Origin: UBA6136 sp964344495
GTDB taxonomy: Bacteria; Pseudomonadota; Gammaproteobacteria; Methylococcales; Methylococcaceae
Direction of reading: 5' to 3'
Length of the DNA: 51,289 bases
Assembly: GCA_964344495.1 (NCBI GenBank)
Contig: CAYFNI010000001.1
Location: forward strand, 1 to 51,289
Shown here: in pieces, positions 26,098 through 35,523 of the stretch
Position numbering within the stretch: the stretch's first letter is position 1
How the letters are laid out: the number at the start of each line of letters is the position of its first letter
The notes under the pieces: model-generated
The model's database searches: none
What the model saw: only the letters and a program-made list of their open reading frames with translations
Told to the model about the DNA's origin: nothing
Translations under genes and position numbers: made by a program

Positions 26098-28711
26098 AGA
26101 CATCGGGTGACAGGTCGGGGGTGTGGACCACCCGCTCCAGTTGCGCATGCATGCGCTGCTGGCGGCCTTCGTCATAGTGACGCCAGCCGGTGAGGCCGGT
26201 CAGCATGCGCGCGGCGATTTGCGGATTGATGGCGTTCAGCCGGATGACCTGCTCGGCCAGGAAGCGATAGCCTTCGCCATCTTCGGCGTGAAAATTCACT
26301 GCGTTGGACTGGCTGAAGGCGCCAATCAGCGAGCGGACATGGTTCGGAACGCTCATATCGAAGGCGGGATGTGACAGCAGAGCGTTAACTCGATCGAGGG
26401 CACCGGGTAAGCGGCTGGTGGCCTGCAAGGTAAACCATTTGCCGATGACCAGATCCTCATGTCGCCACTGTTGATAAAACGATTCGAGGCAGGCGTCCTT
26501 GTCCGGGTGGGCACTGTTGACGATGGCGGTCAAGGCAGCGATACGGTCGGTCATCGTCCGGGCTGTGTCGAACTGATGTGAGGCTCGCGCGTGAGAGGTC
26601 GGGTCATCCAGGGTGGACAGGTAATCGAGGCAGAGGTTTTTCAGGCGACGTCGGCCGATGGCGCTGGCGTCGAACTGATTGAATTCGTCCCGATGGTGGC
26701 GTGCATACAGGGATTCAAACTCCGCCCGCAAGGCCCTGGCAATGTCCGTCTTGAGCTGCTGACGGGCCTGATGGACGGCAACCGGCTGATGCACGGTCAG
26801 CGCGGCACCGACATAGTCTTCGGTCGGTAACGTCAGGAGCAACGCCAGATAGGACAGGTCCGAATCAGCGCGTGCCAGCAATGGCTGATAGGCGGCAATC
26901 AGCAATTCCGTGCCGGTCCGGGCGTGAATGTCGTCGACTCGCTCCAGGATCGCGCCGGTGGCCAGTTGTTGACCCGCGTCCCACGCGTTGAAGCTGTCCG
27001 TGTCATGCGCAAACAGAAACGCCAGTTCCTCGCGCGAGCGGGGGAAATCCAGCTTGACCGGCGCTGAAAATCCACGCAAGGCGGAGACGACCGGTGCTTG
27101 CGGCAAGTGGATGAACTCGAAGGATTGCTCAGCTTCTCGCACATCCAGCACACGGGTCAGTCTGGGATGCGGCGCGGGTTCATGACGGAGTTGAAGCGGC
27201 ATTTCGGTGCCGTCAGTTGCCAGCAGGCCCAGCGCCAGAGGAATGTGCATGGGGCGCTTGTGCGGTTGTCCCGGTGTGGGCGGACAGGTCTGTCGAACAG
27301 TCAGACGCAGGGTCGCCCGATCCGGATCGTAATGGCTTTCGAGTGTCAGTTCGGGTGTGCCTGCCTGGCTGTACCAAAGTCTGAACTGGCCGAGATCACT
27401 TGCATTGGCGTCTTCCATGCAGCGCACGAAATCTTCGCAGGTGACGGCTTGCCCGTCATGCCGTTCGAAATAGAGATCAGTCCCCCGCCGAAAACCGTCC
27501 GCGCCCAGGAGGGTGTGCAGCATCCGGATCACTTCAGCACCCTTTTCATATACTGTCAGGGTATAGAAGTTGTTGATTTCGATGTAGGACTCCGGCCGCA
27601 CCGAATGAGCCAGCGGCCCCGCGTCCTCGGCGAATTGGCGCGTCCGCAGGGTGTTAACCTCCTCAATCCGCTTGACGGCGCGGGAGTGTTGGTCGGCTGA
27701 GAACTCCTGGTCCCGAAAGACCGTCAGGCCTTCCTTGAGGCTTAACTGGAACCAGTCCCGGCAGGTGATCCGGTTACCCGTCCAGTTATGGAAATATTCA
27801 TGGGCGATGACGCCTTCGATATGTTCGTAATCGGCGTCGGTCGCCGTATCCGGCCGCGCCAGGACATACTTGGTGTTGAAGATGTTGAGCCCCTTGTTCT
27901 CCATGGCGCCCATATTGAAATGACTGACCGCCACGATCATATAGAGGTCGAGGTCATACTCGCGGCCATAATGGATCTCATCCCAGCGCATGGCCTGCTT
28001 CAGCGAACGCATGGCGTGTCCGCATTTGTCGATATCGTGTGATTCGGCAAAAATCCGCAGGGTCACGTCGCGACCCGATGCAGTGGTGTAGCGGTCCTCG
28101 ATGCACTCGAGGTGGCCTGCCACCAGCGCGAACAGATAGCAGGGTTTACGAAACGGATCGACCCATGTGGCCCAGTGTCGTCCATTCAGCAGATCGCCAC
28201 TGCCTTCCAGATTCCCATTGGCCAGCAGCACCGGATAGCGCGACTTGTCGGCCTGGAGCGTCACCTTGTAGGTGGCCATGATGTCGGGCCGGTCCATGAA
28301 ATAGGTGATCTTCCTGAAGCCCTGGGCTTCGCATTGGGTGCAGAACATGCCGCCCGACAGGTAGAGCCCTTCCAGCGAGGTGTTGGAGGCAGGGTCGATA
28401 TCCGTCACCACTTCCAGTTCGAACGGTCCCGAAGGGATCGACATCAAGGTCAAAGCCTCATCCGAACGGCGGTAGCTTGAGGCATCCATCAGGATGCCAT
28501 TCAACTTCAAGGAGACCAGCTGCAACTGCTCACCCTGCAGCATCAGAGTCCCGGCTTCGCTCCCGGCCTCCGGGTTGGGACGGATGTGCAGGGTACTGGT
28601 GACCCGCGTCCGCTGCTCCTCCAGATCGATCAACAGATTGACATGATCAATCAGGATCGATGGCGATCGGTAATCCTTGAGATGAATGGGTTTGGGCGAA
28701 GGATTGCGCAT
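26066..28711 (-). CDS. pepN: Aminopeptidase N
   Basis: A zinc M1 metallopeptidase of about 881 residues that removes N-terminal residues from peptides in the cytoplasm. The exopeptidase motif GAMENKG and the zinc motif HEYFHNW (HEYFH at 304-308) are intact, with the downstream glutamate in LSLKEGLTVFRDQEFSAD. I chose ATG 28711 because the fold begins there (LKDYRSPSILIDHVNLLIDL); the frame continues 13 codons upstream. No clear ribosome site is visible. The 3' end overlaps the mxaA-like gene. Confidence 0.95.
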   Translation of the reverse strand: MRNPSPKPIHLKDYRSPSILIDHVNLLIDLEEQRTRVTSTLHIRPNPEAGSEAGTLMLQGEQLQLVSLKLNGILMDASSYRRSDEALTLMSIPSGPFELEVVTDIDPASNTSLEGLYLSGGMFCTQCEAQGFRKITYFMDRPDIMATYKVTLQADKSRYPVLLANGNLEGSGDLLNGRHWATWVDPFRKPCYLFALVAGHLECIEDRYTTASGRDVTLRIFAESHDIDKCGHAMRSLKQAMRWDEIHYGREYDLDLYMIVAVSHFNMGAMENKGLNIFNTKYVLARPDTATDADYEHIEGVIAHEYFHNWTGNRITCRDWFQLSLKEGLTVFRDQEFSADQHSRAVKRIEEVNTLRTRQFAEDAGPLAHSVRPESYIEINNFYTLTVYEKGAEVIRMLHTLLGADGFRRGTDLYFERHDGQAVTCEDFVRCMEDANASDLGQFRLWYSQAGTPELTLESHYDPDRATLRLTVRQTCPPTPGQPHKRPMHIPLALGLLATDGTEMPLQLRHEPAPHPRLTRVLDVREAEQSFEFIHLPQAPVVSALRGFSAPVKLDFPRSREELAFLFAHDTDSFNAWDAGQQLATGAILERVDDIHARTGTELLIAAYQPLLARADSDLSYLALLLTLPTEDYVGAALTVHQPVAVHQARQQLKTDIARALRAEFESLYARHHRDEFNQFDASAIGRRRLKNLCLDYLSTLDDPTSHARASHQFDTARTMTDRIAALTAIVNSAHPDKDACLESFYQQWRHEDLVIGKWFTLQATSRLPGALDRVNALLSHPAFDMSVPNHVRSLIGAFSQSNAVNFHAEDGEGYRFLAEQVIRLNAINPQIAARMLTGLTGWRHYDEGRQQRMHAQLERVVHTPDLSPDVYEVASKALAA

Positions 28712-28969
28712 GGTAGATATTCGATGGCGTTGCAACGCTGCGGCGTTCACTAACTGTATGCGAGCGTCCGGCCCTAAAGCATACCAAGTGCAGCAGATTT
28801 TGGCCGGTTTTGCTCCTGATCAAATCGGGCACGCATCCAGCGCTCTCAGTAAAAAGACTGTCAATCGACTTGACCTGCTTATTGCCCTAAAATTCTAGGA
28901 TTGATTCTTATCTTGGGTCGGGATACGGGCCTTCCCCGTGTCATCGTGCCATCTTCAGTGACATTGCCA

Positions 28970-31900
28970 ATGACGACATCAATGACCAATGCTTCCACCC
29001 TCATTCTGGGCATCCCAGGATTTTCCTATGCCGATCTTTACGACCCGGCCCGTCTGAGTGACCTTGCGGGCTGTTTCGATGCAGAACTCGCGGCGCGCGA
29101 TGAGGCGCTGTTCCAGTCTTTCGAGGCCTATCGCAACTGCCGCGGTGAAGGTATGCAGCCCGAAGCAGTGTCTGAGCTGCTGGTTCGGCTGGCGCCCGAA
29201 CTGGGCCGTTTTGTGGCGCGGCTGTTCGGGGTTGAGCGTGAGCACGACGCACAGGCCGCGCTGATCCGCGCCGATTTCGACACCGTATTCGCGTATAAAT
29301 CCGAGATCGTCGCCAAGTCGGCCAGCCGTTTCAAAGGTGAAGATCCAGCGCACTGGGACATTGGCGAAATACGCCGGCAATTCGACCGCCTGGTCCTGAT
29401 GGCGATTGATGAGGAAGCGCTCAAGGCCGACCGTGAGGCCGCCATTGCCGGGCTTGCCGTCAGGGTCAAGCAGGCGGTTGACTCAGGTGAGTTGGCCGGC
29501 ATTGCCCTGATTCGCGGTCGACTGATGGCGGACGAGCAGGCTTCAAGCCTGTATTCGGGTCTGCTGGCGGGCGATGATGGCGCATTGGCCAACGGCCTGC
29601 ATGATGTGATCGGGCGCTGGACCTTTGCCGCAACCCGCGATCAGGCGTTGAAAGCGGAAGTCAAGGACTGGGTCAGTTTCAAAACGCCGGCTAAAACCGA
29701 TTTTGGGCATCTGGTTCATCATGAACTGCATCCGGTCAATGGCTATCAGGTCTGGAAAGGTCCGCAGGAACATCACCGCCGCCGTGACGGTTTTGGCCTC
29801 ACCGATCCGCGCTTCAGCGAGCGTCGCGTGCTGAACGAGGTTGATCATTGCATCTACTGCCACGACCGCGATACCGATTCGTGCTCGAAAGGCATGCGCA
29901 ACAAGAAGGATGGCACCTACAAGACCAATCCATTGGGCGTCACCATCACCGGTTGCCCGCTGGAAGAAAAGATTTCCGAAATGCACTACGTCAAGCGACA
30001 GGGTGACAACCTGGGTGCCTTGGCGTTGATTACGATCGACAATCCGCTCTGCCCCGGGACCGGTCACCGCATCTGCAACGACTGCATGAAGGGGTGCATC
30101 TACCAAAAGACACAACCGGTCAACATCCCGCAGATCGAGACGAACGTTTTGACCGACGTCCTGTTCATGCCTTGGGGCTTCGAGATTTACAGCCTGCTGA
30201 CGCGCTGGAACCCCCTGAACGTCAAACGGCCGGTGGCTCTGCCCTACAATGGCCGCAATGTGCTTGTGGCCGGGATGGGGCCGGCGGGTTACACCCTCGC
30301 GCACTACCTGCTGAACGAAGGCTTCGGCGTCGTTGGCATCGACGGTCTCAAGATCGAACCGCTCCCGTCACATCTGGTCGGTGATGCCACCCATGCACCC
30401 GAGCCCATCCGTGATTTCCGCGATCTTTACGAGGCGCTCGACCAGCGCATCATGCTGGGATTCGGCGGTGTTGCGGAGTACGGCATCACCGTGCGCTGGG
30501 ACAAAAATTTCCTCAAGGTGATTTATCTCAATCTGTTGCGCCGGCAGAGTTTCCGCATTTACGGCGGCGTGCGTTTTGGTGGCACCCTGACGATCAATGA
30601 GGCCTGGGATCTGGGGTTCGATCACATCGCCATCGCCTCGGGTGCCGGCAAGCCGACCCTGATCGATCTCAAGAACAATCTGATCCGCGGCATTCGCAAG
30701 GCTTCAGATTTCCTGATGGGCCTCCAGCTCACTGGCGCGGCCAAGGAATCCTCACTGGCCAACATGCAGGTGCGCCTGCCGGCCGGTGTGATTGGCGGCG
30801 GTCTGACCGCCATCGATACCTGTACGGAAGTACTGGCCTACTATCCGGTCCAGGTCGAAAAGATTCTCCACCGTTATGAAAATCTGGCCCGCCTCCACGG
30901 CGAGGAAGCCGTGCGCAGAATGTACGATGAAGAGGAGCGCCTGATTCTTGACGAGTTCCTGACCCACGGCCGCGCCATTCAGGCCGAACGGCAACGGGCC
31001 GAGCAGGCGGGCGAAAAACCCCATTTTCTACCCCTGCTGGAAAGCTGGGGCGGCGTCACCCTTTACTACCGCAAAGGCATTGAGGACTCCCCCGCCTATC
31101 GCCAGAATGCCGAGGAAATTACCGAGGCCCTGGACGAAGGGATCCGGCTGGCGCCGGGCATGAGCCCCGTGGCAGCACTGGAGGATGGGTTCGGTCATAT
31201 CCGCGCCGTCGAGTTTGACCGGCTTGAACTGCAGGACGGCCGTTGGACCAAGGTCGAAACGGTCGAGGTTGCGCTGCGCAGCCTGTTCGTCGCTGCCGGC
31301 ACCTCACCCAATACGATCTATGAGTCCGAACATCCGGACAGCTTCGAGATGGACAAGAAGTTCTATCAGCGCTACGAGCCGAACTGGCTGGCGGATGCCG
31401 CTCCAGTGCTGGAACAAGTCAACGACACGACTGAAGTGAAGATCGGCAAACCGGCGCCATTTACATCGTATAGCCGTAACGGCCGATTCATCACGTTCTA
31501 CGGTGACAACCACCCGGTCTATGCCGGCAACGTGGTCAAGGCCATGGCCAGCGCCAAGGATGGGTATCCTTACATTACACGCCTGTACGAGAAGGAACTG
31601 GCGCAGCTCGATCCGGCCGATCAGGCGGCACGCAATCAGGCCCTGCGGCAGTTCCAGGCCCGTCTGGATGACCAGCTGCTGGCCCGCATCGTTGAAATCA
31701 ATCGGGTAACGCCGACCATCATCGAGGTTATCGTTCGCGCGCCGCTGGCGGCCAAACATTTTGCCCCCGGCCAGTTCTATCGGGTGCAGAATTTCGAGGC
31801 GCTGGCGCCGGTGATTGAAGGAACGGTTCTGGTTGCCGAAGGCTTGGCGCTGACCGGTGCCTGGGTCGACAAGGAGCAGGGGCTGATCTCCTTGATCGCT

Positions 31901-32644
31901 TTGGAAATGGGTTCCTCATCCAGATTGCTGTCGCTGTGGCGCCCGGGCGATCCCGTGATCGTGATGGGTGTGACCGGTGCGCCGACCGAGATTCATGCTG
32001 GCCAAACCGTCGCCCTGATTGGTGGCGGGCTGGGCAATGCCGTGTTGTTCTCGATCGGCAAGGCCTTGCGCGCAGCCGGCAGCCAGGTGATCTATTTTGC
32101 CGGATATCGCAAGAACGAGGATGTCTTCAAGGTGCGTGATATCGAGGCGGCATCGGATGTCGTTGTCTGGGCCGTTGATCCCTTGCCCGATGCCAAGCCG
32201 ATACCGGTCCTGCGTCCACAGGACAAAACCTTTGTCGGCAATATCGTTGAGGCTATGGTCGCGTATGCGAAGGGTGAACTCGGCGATACCCCCATTCACC
32301 TGGATGATGTCGATCACATGGTCGTGATCGGTTCCGATCGCATGATGGCAGCGGTCAAGGCTGCGCGCTTCGGTATTCTCAAGCCCTACATCAAGCCTCA
32401 CCACTCGGCGATCGGGTCGATCAATTCGCCCATGCAGTGCATGATGAAAGGGGTCTGTGCACAGTGCTTGTGCAAGCATGTCGACCCCGAGAGTGGGCAG
32501 GAATACTTCGTCTATTCCTGTTACAACCAGGATCAGGATCTCGACCGCGTCGATTTCCCGAATCTCCAGGCCCGACTCCGGCAGAATTCCGTGCAGGAAA
32601 AACTCTCAAGTCGCTGGCTTGAGCATCTGGTCTCAAGGCGCTGA
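28970..32644 (+). CDS. Giant fused Fe-S flavoprotein (GltD/NfnB-like plus PyrK/NfnA-like)
   Basis: One unbroken frame of about 1224 residues (ATG 28970, or 28982). Residues 1 to about 290 are mainly helical with no family I recognise. Next comes a cysteine-rich domain starting at C294 (CIYCHDRDTDSC, then CPGTGHRICNDCMKGCIYQ), like the iron-sulfur domain at the head of GltD and NfnB. An FAD Rossmann motif, GMGPAG, is at 435-440. From about residue 907 a ferredoxin-reductase-type domain follows (FAPGQFYRVQNFE), with an NAD-binding stretch (VALIGGGLGNAVLF) near 1016 and a C-terminal 2Fe-2S-like cluster (C1157 CMMKGVCAQCLC to C1184), as in PyrK/NfnA. This combination suggests electron transfer between NAD(P)H and another carrier, perhaps by bifurcation. 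That function is inference. Confidence 0.8.
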   Translation: MTTSMTNASTLILGIPGFSYADLYDPARLSDLAGCFDAELAARDEALFQSFEAYRNCRGEGMQPEAVSELLVRLAPELGRFVARLFGVEREHDAQAALIRADFDTVFAYKSEIVAKSASRFKGEDPAHWDIGEIRRQFDRLVLMAIDEEALKADREAAIAGLAVRVKQAVDSGELAGIALIRGRLMADEQASSLYSGLLAGDDGALANGLHDVIGRWTFAATRDQALKAEVKDWVSFKTPAKTDFGHLVHHELHPVNGYQVWKGPQEHHRRRDGFGLTDPRFSERRVLNEVDHCIYCHDRDTDSCSKGMRNKKDGTYKTNPLGVTITGCPLEEKISEMHYVKRQGDNLGALALITIDNPLCPGTGHRICNDCMKGCIYQKTQPVNIPQIETNVLTDVLFMPWGFEIYSLLTRWNPLNVKRPVALPYNGRNVLVAGMGPAGYTLAHYLLNEGFGVVGIDGLKIEPLPSHLVGDATHAPEPIRDFRDLYEALDQRIMLGFGGVAEYGITVRWDKNFLKVIYLNLLRRQSFRIYGGVRFGGTLTINEAWDLGFDHIAIASGAGKPTLIDLKNNLIRGIRKASDFLMGLQLTGAAKESSLANMQVRLPAGVIGGGLTAIDTCTEVLAYYPVQVEKILHRYENLARLHGEEAVRRMYDEEERLILDEFLTHGRAIQAERQRAEQAGEKPHFLPLLESWGGVTLYYRKGIEDSPAYRQNAEEITEALDEGIRLAPGMSPVAALEDGFGHIRAVEFDRLELQDGRWTKVETVEVALRSLFVAAGTSPNTIYESEHPDSFEMDKKFYQRYEPNWLADAAPVLEQVNDTTEVKIGKPAPFTSYSRNGRFITFYGDNHPVYAGNVVKAMASAKDGYPYITRLYEKELAQLDPADQAARNQALRQFQARLDDQLLARIVEINRVTPTIIEVIVRAPLAAKHFAPGQFYRVQNFEALAPVIEGTVLVAEGLALTGAWVDKEQGLISLIALEMGSSSRLLSLWRPGDPVIVMGVTGAPTEIHAGQTVALIGGGLGNAVLFSIGKALRAAGSQVIYFAGYRKNEDVFKVRDIEAASDVVVWAVDPLPDAKPIPVLRPQDKTFVGNIVEAMVAYAKGELGDTPIHLDDVDHMVVIGSDRMMAAVKAARFGILKPYIKPHHSAIGSINSPMQCMMKGVCAQCLCKHVDPESGQEYFVYSCYNQDQDLDRVDFPNLQARLRQNSVQEKLSSRWLEHLVSRR

Positions 32645-32651
32645 GCCCCGC

Positions 32652-32682
32652 ATCCGGGGTTGCCCAATCGGGTGCCCCGGAT
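32652..32682. repeat. Hairpin after the giant flavoprotein gene
   Basis: ATCCGGGG (32652-32659) and CCCCGGAT (32675-32682) are exact complements around 15 bases that themselves can form a small CCC/GGG stem. It lies 8 bases after the stop. There is no T-run, so it may be a transcript-end stabiliser or a Rho-linked end rather than a classical terminator. Confidence 0.55.
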
Positions 32683-32740
32683 CCATCTCGTCCCATGAGT
32701 CGTTTAGTATTTTCAACTCGACTTGTTTTGCACATAAAGC

Positions 32741-32769
32741 ATGACAAGCCCGGAGAAGTCTTTTACTAT
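32741..32769 (+). promoter_or_regulatory. Predicted promoter of the SmbP-like gene
   Basis: ATGACA (32741-32746) and TACTAT (32764-32769) are spaced by exactly 17 bases, close to sigma-70 consensus. Transcription would start near 32776 and leave a leader of about 90 bases before ATG 32869. This fits an independently and probably strongly expressed gene. Confidence 0.5.
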
Positions 32770-32868
32770 TCAATTTGTTGTTGCCGGCCATGAAGACCGT
32801 GTCAGCAACTGGGATATTCGCCAACTGATTGGTTGCCTTTAAGGGCTGCCAGAGGAGACACAACAAAC

Positions 32869-33237
32869 ATGAAAATGAGCAAGATTTCTACCGTAGTTAG
32901 CAGCGCACTTCTGGCCCTGGCTGTTTCTGGCAATGTATTCGCTGCCGAAAACGCTGCAGGTGTTAAAGAGCATTTTGGTCTGACCGTTCAGAAGGCCAAG
33001 GAAGCTCAGGCTTCTGCTGCTGCCGGTAACAAGGAAGAGTGCCTTGTGAACATCAAGGCTGCCAAGCAGCACTACAAAGAAGTCACCGGCGATGCCGCTG
33101 GCAAGCCCCTGCAGGACGCTATCAAGGTTCTGAAAGTCGGTCAGGAAGAGTGCGAACAGGGCAATACTGCCAAGGCAGCTGCCACGCTGACCGAAGTTGT
33201 CAATGCCCTCGAAAAGATCAACGCGAACATCAAGTAA
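32869..33237 (+). CDS. SmbP-like small periplasmic helical protein
   Basis: A 122-residue secreted protein. The signal peptide (MKMSKISTVVSSALLALAVS) ends in NVFA before AENAAG. The mature part is about 95 residues of charged amphipathic helices (GLTVQKAKEAQASAAAGNKE, then AKAAATLTEVVNALEKI), resembling the small metal-binding protein SmbP of Nitrosomonas. Two cysteines (in EECLV and EECEQ) stand in matching places of a duplicated helix pair and could form a disulfide. The histidine repeats of the founding SmbP are missing, so metal binding is uncertain. It has its own promoter, the ribosome site AGAGGAGA and a strong terminator. Confidence 0.75.
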   Translation: MKMSKISTVVSSALLALAVSGNVFAAENAAGVKEHFGLTVQKAKEAQASAAAGNKEECLVNIKAAKQHYKEVTGDAAGKPLQDAIKVLKVGQEECEQGNTAKAAATLTEVVNALEKINANIK

Positions 33238-33278
33238 GCGTTTGTCCTAAGGCCGTCCTCGGGTGGCCAAGGGTTCAA

Positions 33279-33314
33279 GGGGGGATCCACGCGTTGCGTG
33301 GGTCCCCCTTTTTG
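33279..33314 (+). terminator. Intrinsic terminator of the SmbP-like gene
   Basis: A long stem: GGGGGATCCACGC pairs with GCGTGGGTCCCCC around a short loop near 33293-33296, followed directly by a run of five T. It lies about 40 bases after the stop. It is clearly oriented for the plus strand. Confidence 0.88.
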
Positions 33315-33368
33315 TTGGATATGATCCAGGCGAAGGCTTGTTTCGGGCAAACGGGTCTGATTGCGGTG

Positions 33369-34952
33369 TCAACTTTGAGACCAATAGGCCTGTAGAAACG
33401 CGTCGAAGGACAGGGTGTCCGACTGCTCGATCTGCTGTTGTTTGGTCCAGGACTCCACGGTCGCCTTTTCAAAAGCCTGTTGCCTATCGCGATCCAGCCG
33501 GTGGGCTCGCCAGTGGCGTGCATGTTGGCTGGACTGGTTAAGGGCAAATTCGGCGAACGACATGCCATCAGTGCGCATATCCCTCAAAACCCGGGCAGAA
33601 GGCGTCATTTCCGGATCATCGACAGCCGATCGTTGGCTAAGGATACTTTGCGTGTAAGGTGCGTCCTGGGTTCCTTCATCCAGGCAGGCCGCTACATCGG
33701 CCATGCGGTCGAGAATCTCCCTTGCCCACTGTCTGAGCTGTACCGGCTTGCCCTGCCGCAGCAGACTGAAGTTTGGTCCACGGCCACAACACGCCACATT
33801 CAGATTGTTCTGGCTGCTTTCCGCCTTTTCATCATGGCCAAGAGGGGCGCTGTCTAGCATCAGACAGAGCAGCAAGAACACTTCCAGAAATCGCATCTGA
33901 TCCAGCGACACACCTTCGTGGGCGAAACTCATGAGGTCCAATGACCGCAGTTCCACATAGCGGACCCCGCGCTTTTTTAGGGCCAGCGTGGGTTTTTCGC
34001 CTGAATGTGCAATTTGCTTGGGACGGATGGAGCTGTAGTATTCATTCTCGATTTGGAGAATATTGGCATTGAGTTGCCGATATTCTCCATTGACCTTGAT
34101 GCCGATGTCCGCATATGGCGGATAAGGTTGTTCTATCGCCTGCGCCAGGCTGTTGACATAGTTGTCCAGAGAGTCAAAAGAAATATCCAGCCGGGTCTGA
34201 TTGTCATTTCGATAACCGATATCACTCATGCGCAGTGAGGTGGCGAAAGGACGGTACAACGTGTCCCGGTCGAAGGCTGAAAATCGCTCGCTGAGGGATT
34301 CGCGTCCGTGAAAGAACGAGGTGCAGATAGCCGGCGAGTGTCCGAACAGGTAAATCAGCAGCCAGCCCAGGCGGTGGACGTTGCGGATCAGGCCAAAGTA
34401 GGCGCGGGCGATGTAGTCGTCCGCTGTCGCGCTATCCTGCTCACAGTCCTGCAATATTGGCCATAGGTCTTCGTTGACCGAATAATTGAAATGCACACCG
34501 GCGATAGCCTGCATGGTTCTGCCGTAACGATAGCCCAATCCGCGGCGGTAAACATGTTTCATCTGGCCGATATTCGAGTGCCCATAACGGGCAATCGGGA
34601 TGCTTTCATCCCCCTTGAGTCCAATCGGCATGGAGGTGGCCAGCAGGACCTCATCTTCCAGATGGGCATGTACAAAGGCATGCAGATCAGCCAGAAAGCC
34701 AAGCGCCTCCTCAGGCGCTGCAGAGGGCGGGGTGATCAGCTCGATCAGCGCTTCGGAGTAGTCAGTGGTGATCCAGGGGTGGGTGAGCGCCGAGCCCAAT
34801 CGGCTCGGATGCGGGGTGAGCGCAATCCGGCCATGTGTGCTGATGCGCAGGCTCTCTTTTTCCAGTCCCTTGAGCCCGTGGCGAAGGAGTGACTGTTGGT
34901 TTGCGCGTAGCAAATGATCCAGCCGTCGGCTGAAAGACAGGCTCTTGAGCAT
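33369..34952 (-). CDS. gshA: Glutamate-cysteine ligase
   Basis: A 527-residue class 1 (gammaproteobacterial) enzyme catalysing the first step of glutathione synthesis. Typical stretches include GLKGLEKESLRI at the N-terminus (ATP and Mg binding), ITTDYSEALIELITPP and YVELRSLDLMSFAHEGV. The length matches E. coli GshA (518). Its 3' end faces the SmbP-like gene, separated by that gene's terminator. It lies about 70 bases downstream of the DUF2782 gene on the same strand and may be cotranscribed with it. Confidence 0.95.
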   Translation of the reverse strand: MLKSLSFSRRLDHLLRANQQSLLRHGLKGLEKESLRISTHGRIALTPHPSRLGSALTHPWITTDYSEALIELITPPSAAPEEALGFLADLHAFVHAHLEDEVLLATSMPIGLKGDESIPIARYGHSNIGQMKHVYRRGLGYRYGRTMQAIAGVHFNYSVNEDLWPILQDCEQDSATADDYIARAYFGLIRNVHRLGWLLIYLFGHSPAICTSFFHGRESLSERFSAFDRDTLYRPFATSLRMSDIGYRNDNQTRLDISFDSLDNYVNSLAQAIEQPYPPYADIGIKVNGEYRQLNANILQIENEYYSSIRPKQIAHSGEKPTLALKKRGVRYVELRSLDLMSFAHEGVSLDQMRFLEVFLLLCLMLDSAPLGHDEKAESSQNNLNVACCGRGPNFSLLRQGKPVQLRQWAREILDRMADVAACLDEGTQDAPYTQSILSQRSAVDDPEMTPSARVLRDMRTDGMSFAEFALNQSSQHARHWRAHRLDRDRQQAFEKATVESWTKQQQIEQSDTLSFDAFLQAYWSQS

Positions 34953-35023
34953 CCTGATGGTTTAGTCAAAATGAAATAAGGGTCAGACGGGCGAGCGTTC
35001 GCCGAAGCACAGGCCATCGGCCA

Positions 35024-35359
35024 CTACCAACTGAAGAGGACCCATTTGTTGATGTTCATGCCTTTCTGGTTGTCGCCTTCGCGAAGATCCAGATTGCCAT
35101 CACCGTTGGAATCGATCAGGACATAAGATGGCCCGATCACCGGCGTGATGCGGATCATGTAGATCTGGTTGTTGATTCGATATTCTTCAATGGTTTCGTC
35201 GCCGTGCCGGATGATGGTGACATCGGGTTCCATGGGTTTGCCATTCTGGACAGGCGCTGGCAGATCCGGCTGTTCAACCGGAACGGGAATCGGTGTTTCA
35301 TCCTCCGCATGCACAAGAACGCTGCAGAAGAGGCACAGCAGGGCCAGAAGTCGAGTCAT
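35024..35359 (-). CDS. DUF2782 family secreted protein
   Basis: A 111-residue protein with a signal peptide (MTRLLALLCLFCSVLVHA) and the conserved core of DUF2782: PDVTIIRHGDETIEEYRING-like sequence (here IEEYRINNQIYMIRITPVIG), then YVLIDSNGDGNLD and the family ending with a tryptophan (NKWVLFSW). Function unknown; probably periplasmic or lipid-facing. It is divergent from moeB and upstream of gshA. Confidence 0.85.
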   Translation of the reverse strand: MTRLLALLCLFCSVLVHAEDETPIPVPVEQPDLPAPVQNGKPMEPDVTIIRHGDETIEEYRINNQIYMIRITPVIGPSYVLIDSNGDGNLDLREGDNQKGMNINKWVLFSW

Positions 35360-35523
35360 GAGATCTAATCAACGCTATCAGTGATGACCGGATGGCAATG
35401 ATAGTACAGAACCGGGTTGGAAAGTCCGGTTTGTCGATCAATCCCGCAGCACAGGCTTTCGAGCAGCGCTCAAATGACCGAAAATGCGGGCTCTTAACTA
35501 CCGGCGACCACCGATCCCTTACG

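Noticed and set aside
26098..26175. Longer N-terminus of the MxaA-like protein
   Set aside because: It lies inside the pepN coding region and lacks signal-peptide character before the lipobox.
28870..28897. TTGACC with ATTCTA as promoter of the giant flavoprotein
   Set aside because: The 16-base spacing and weak -10 make it too uncertain to list as a feature.
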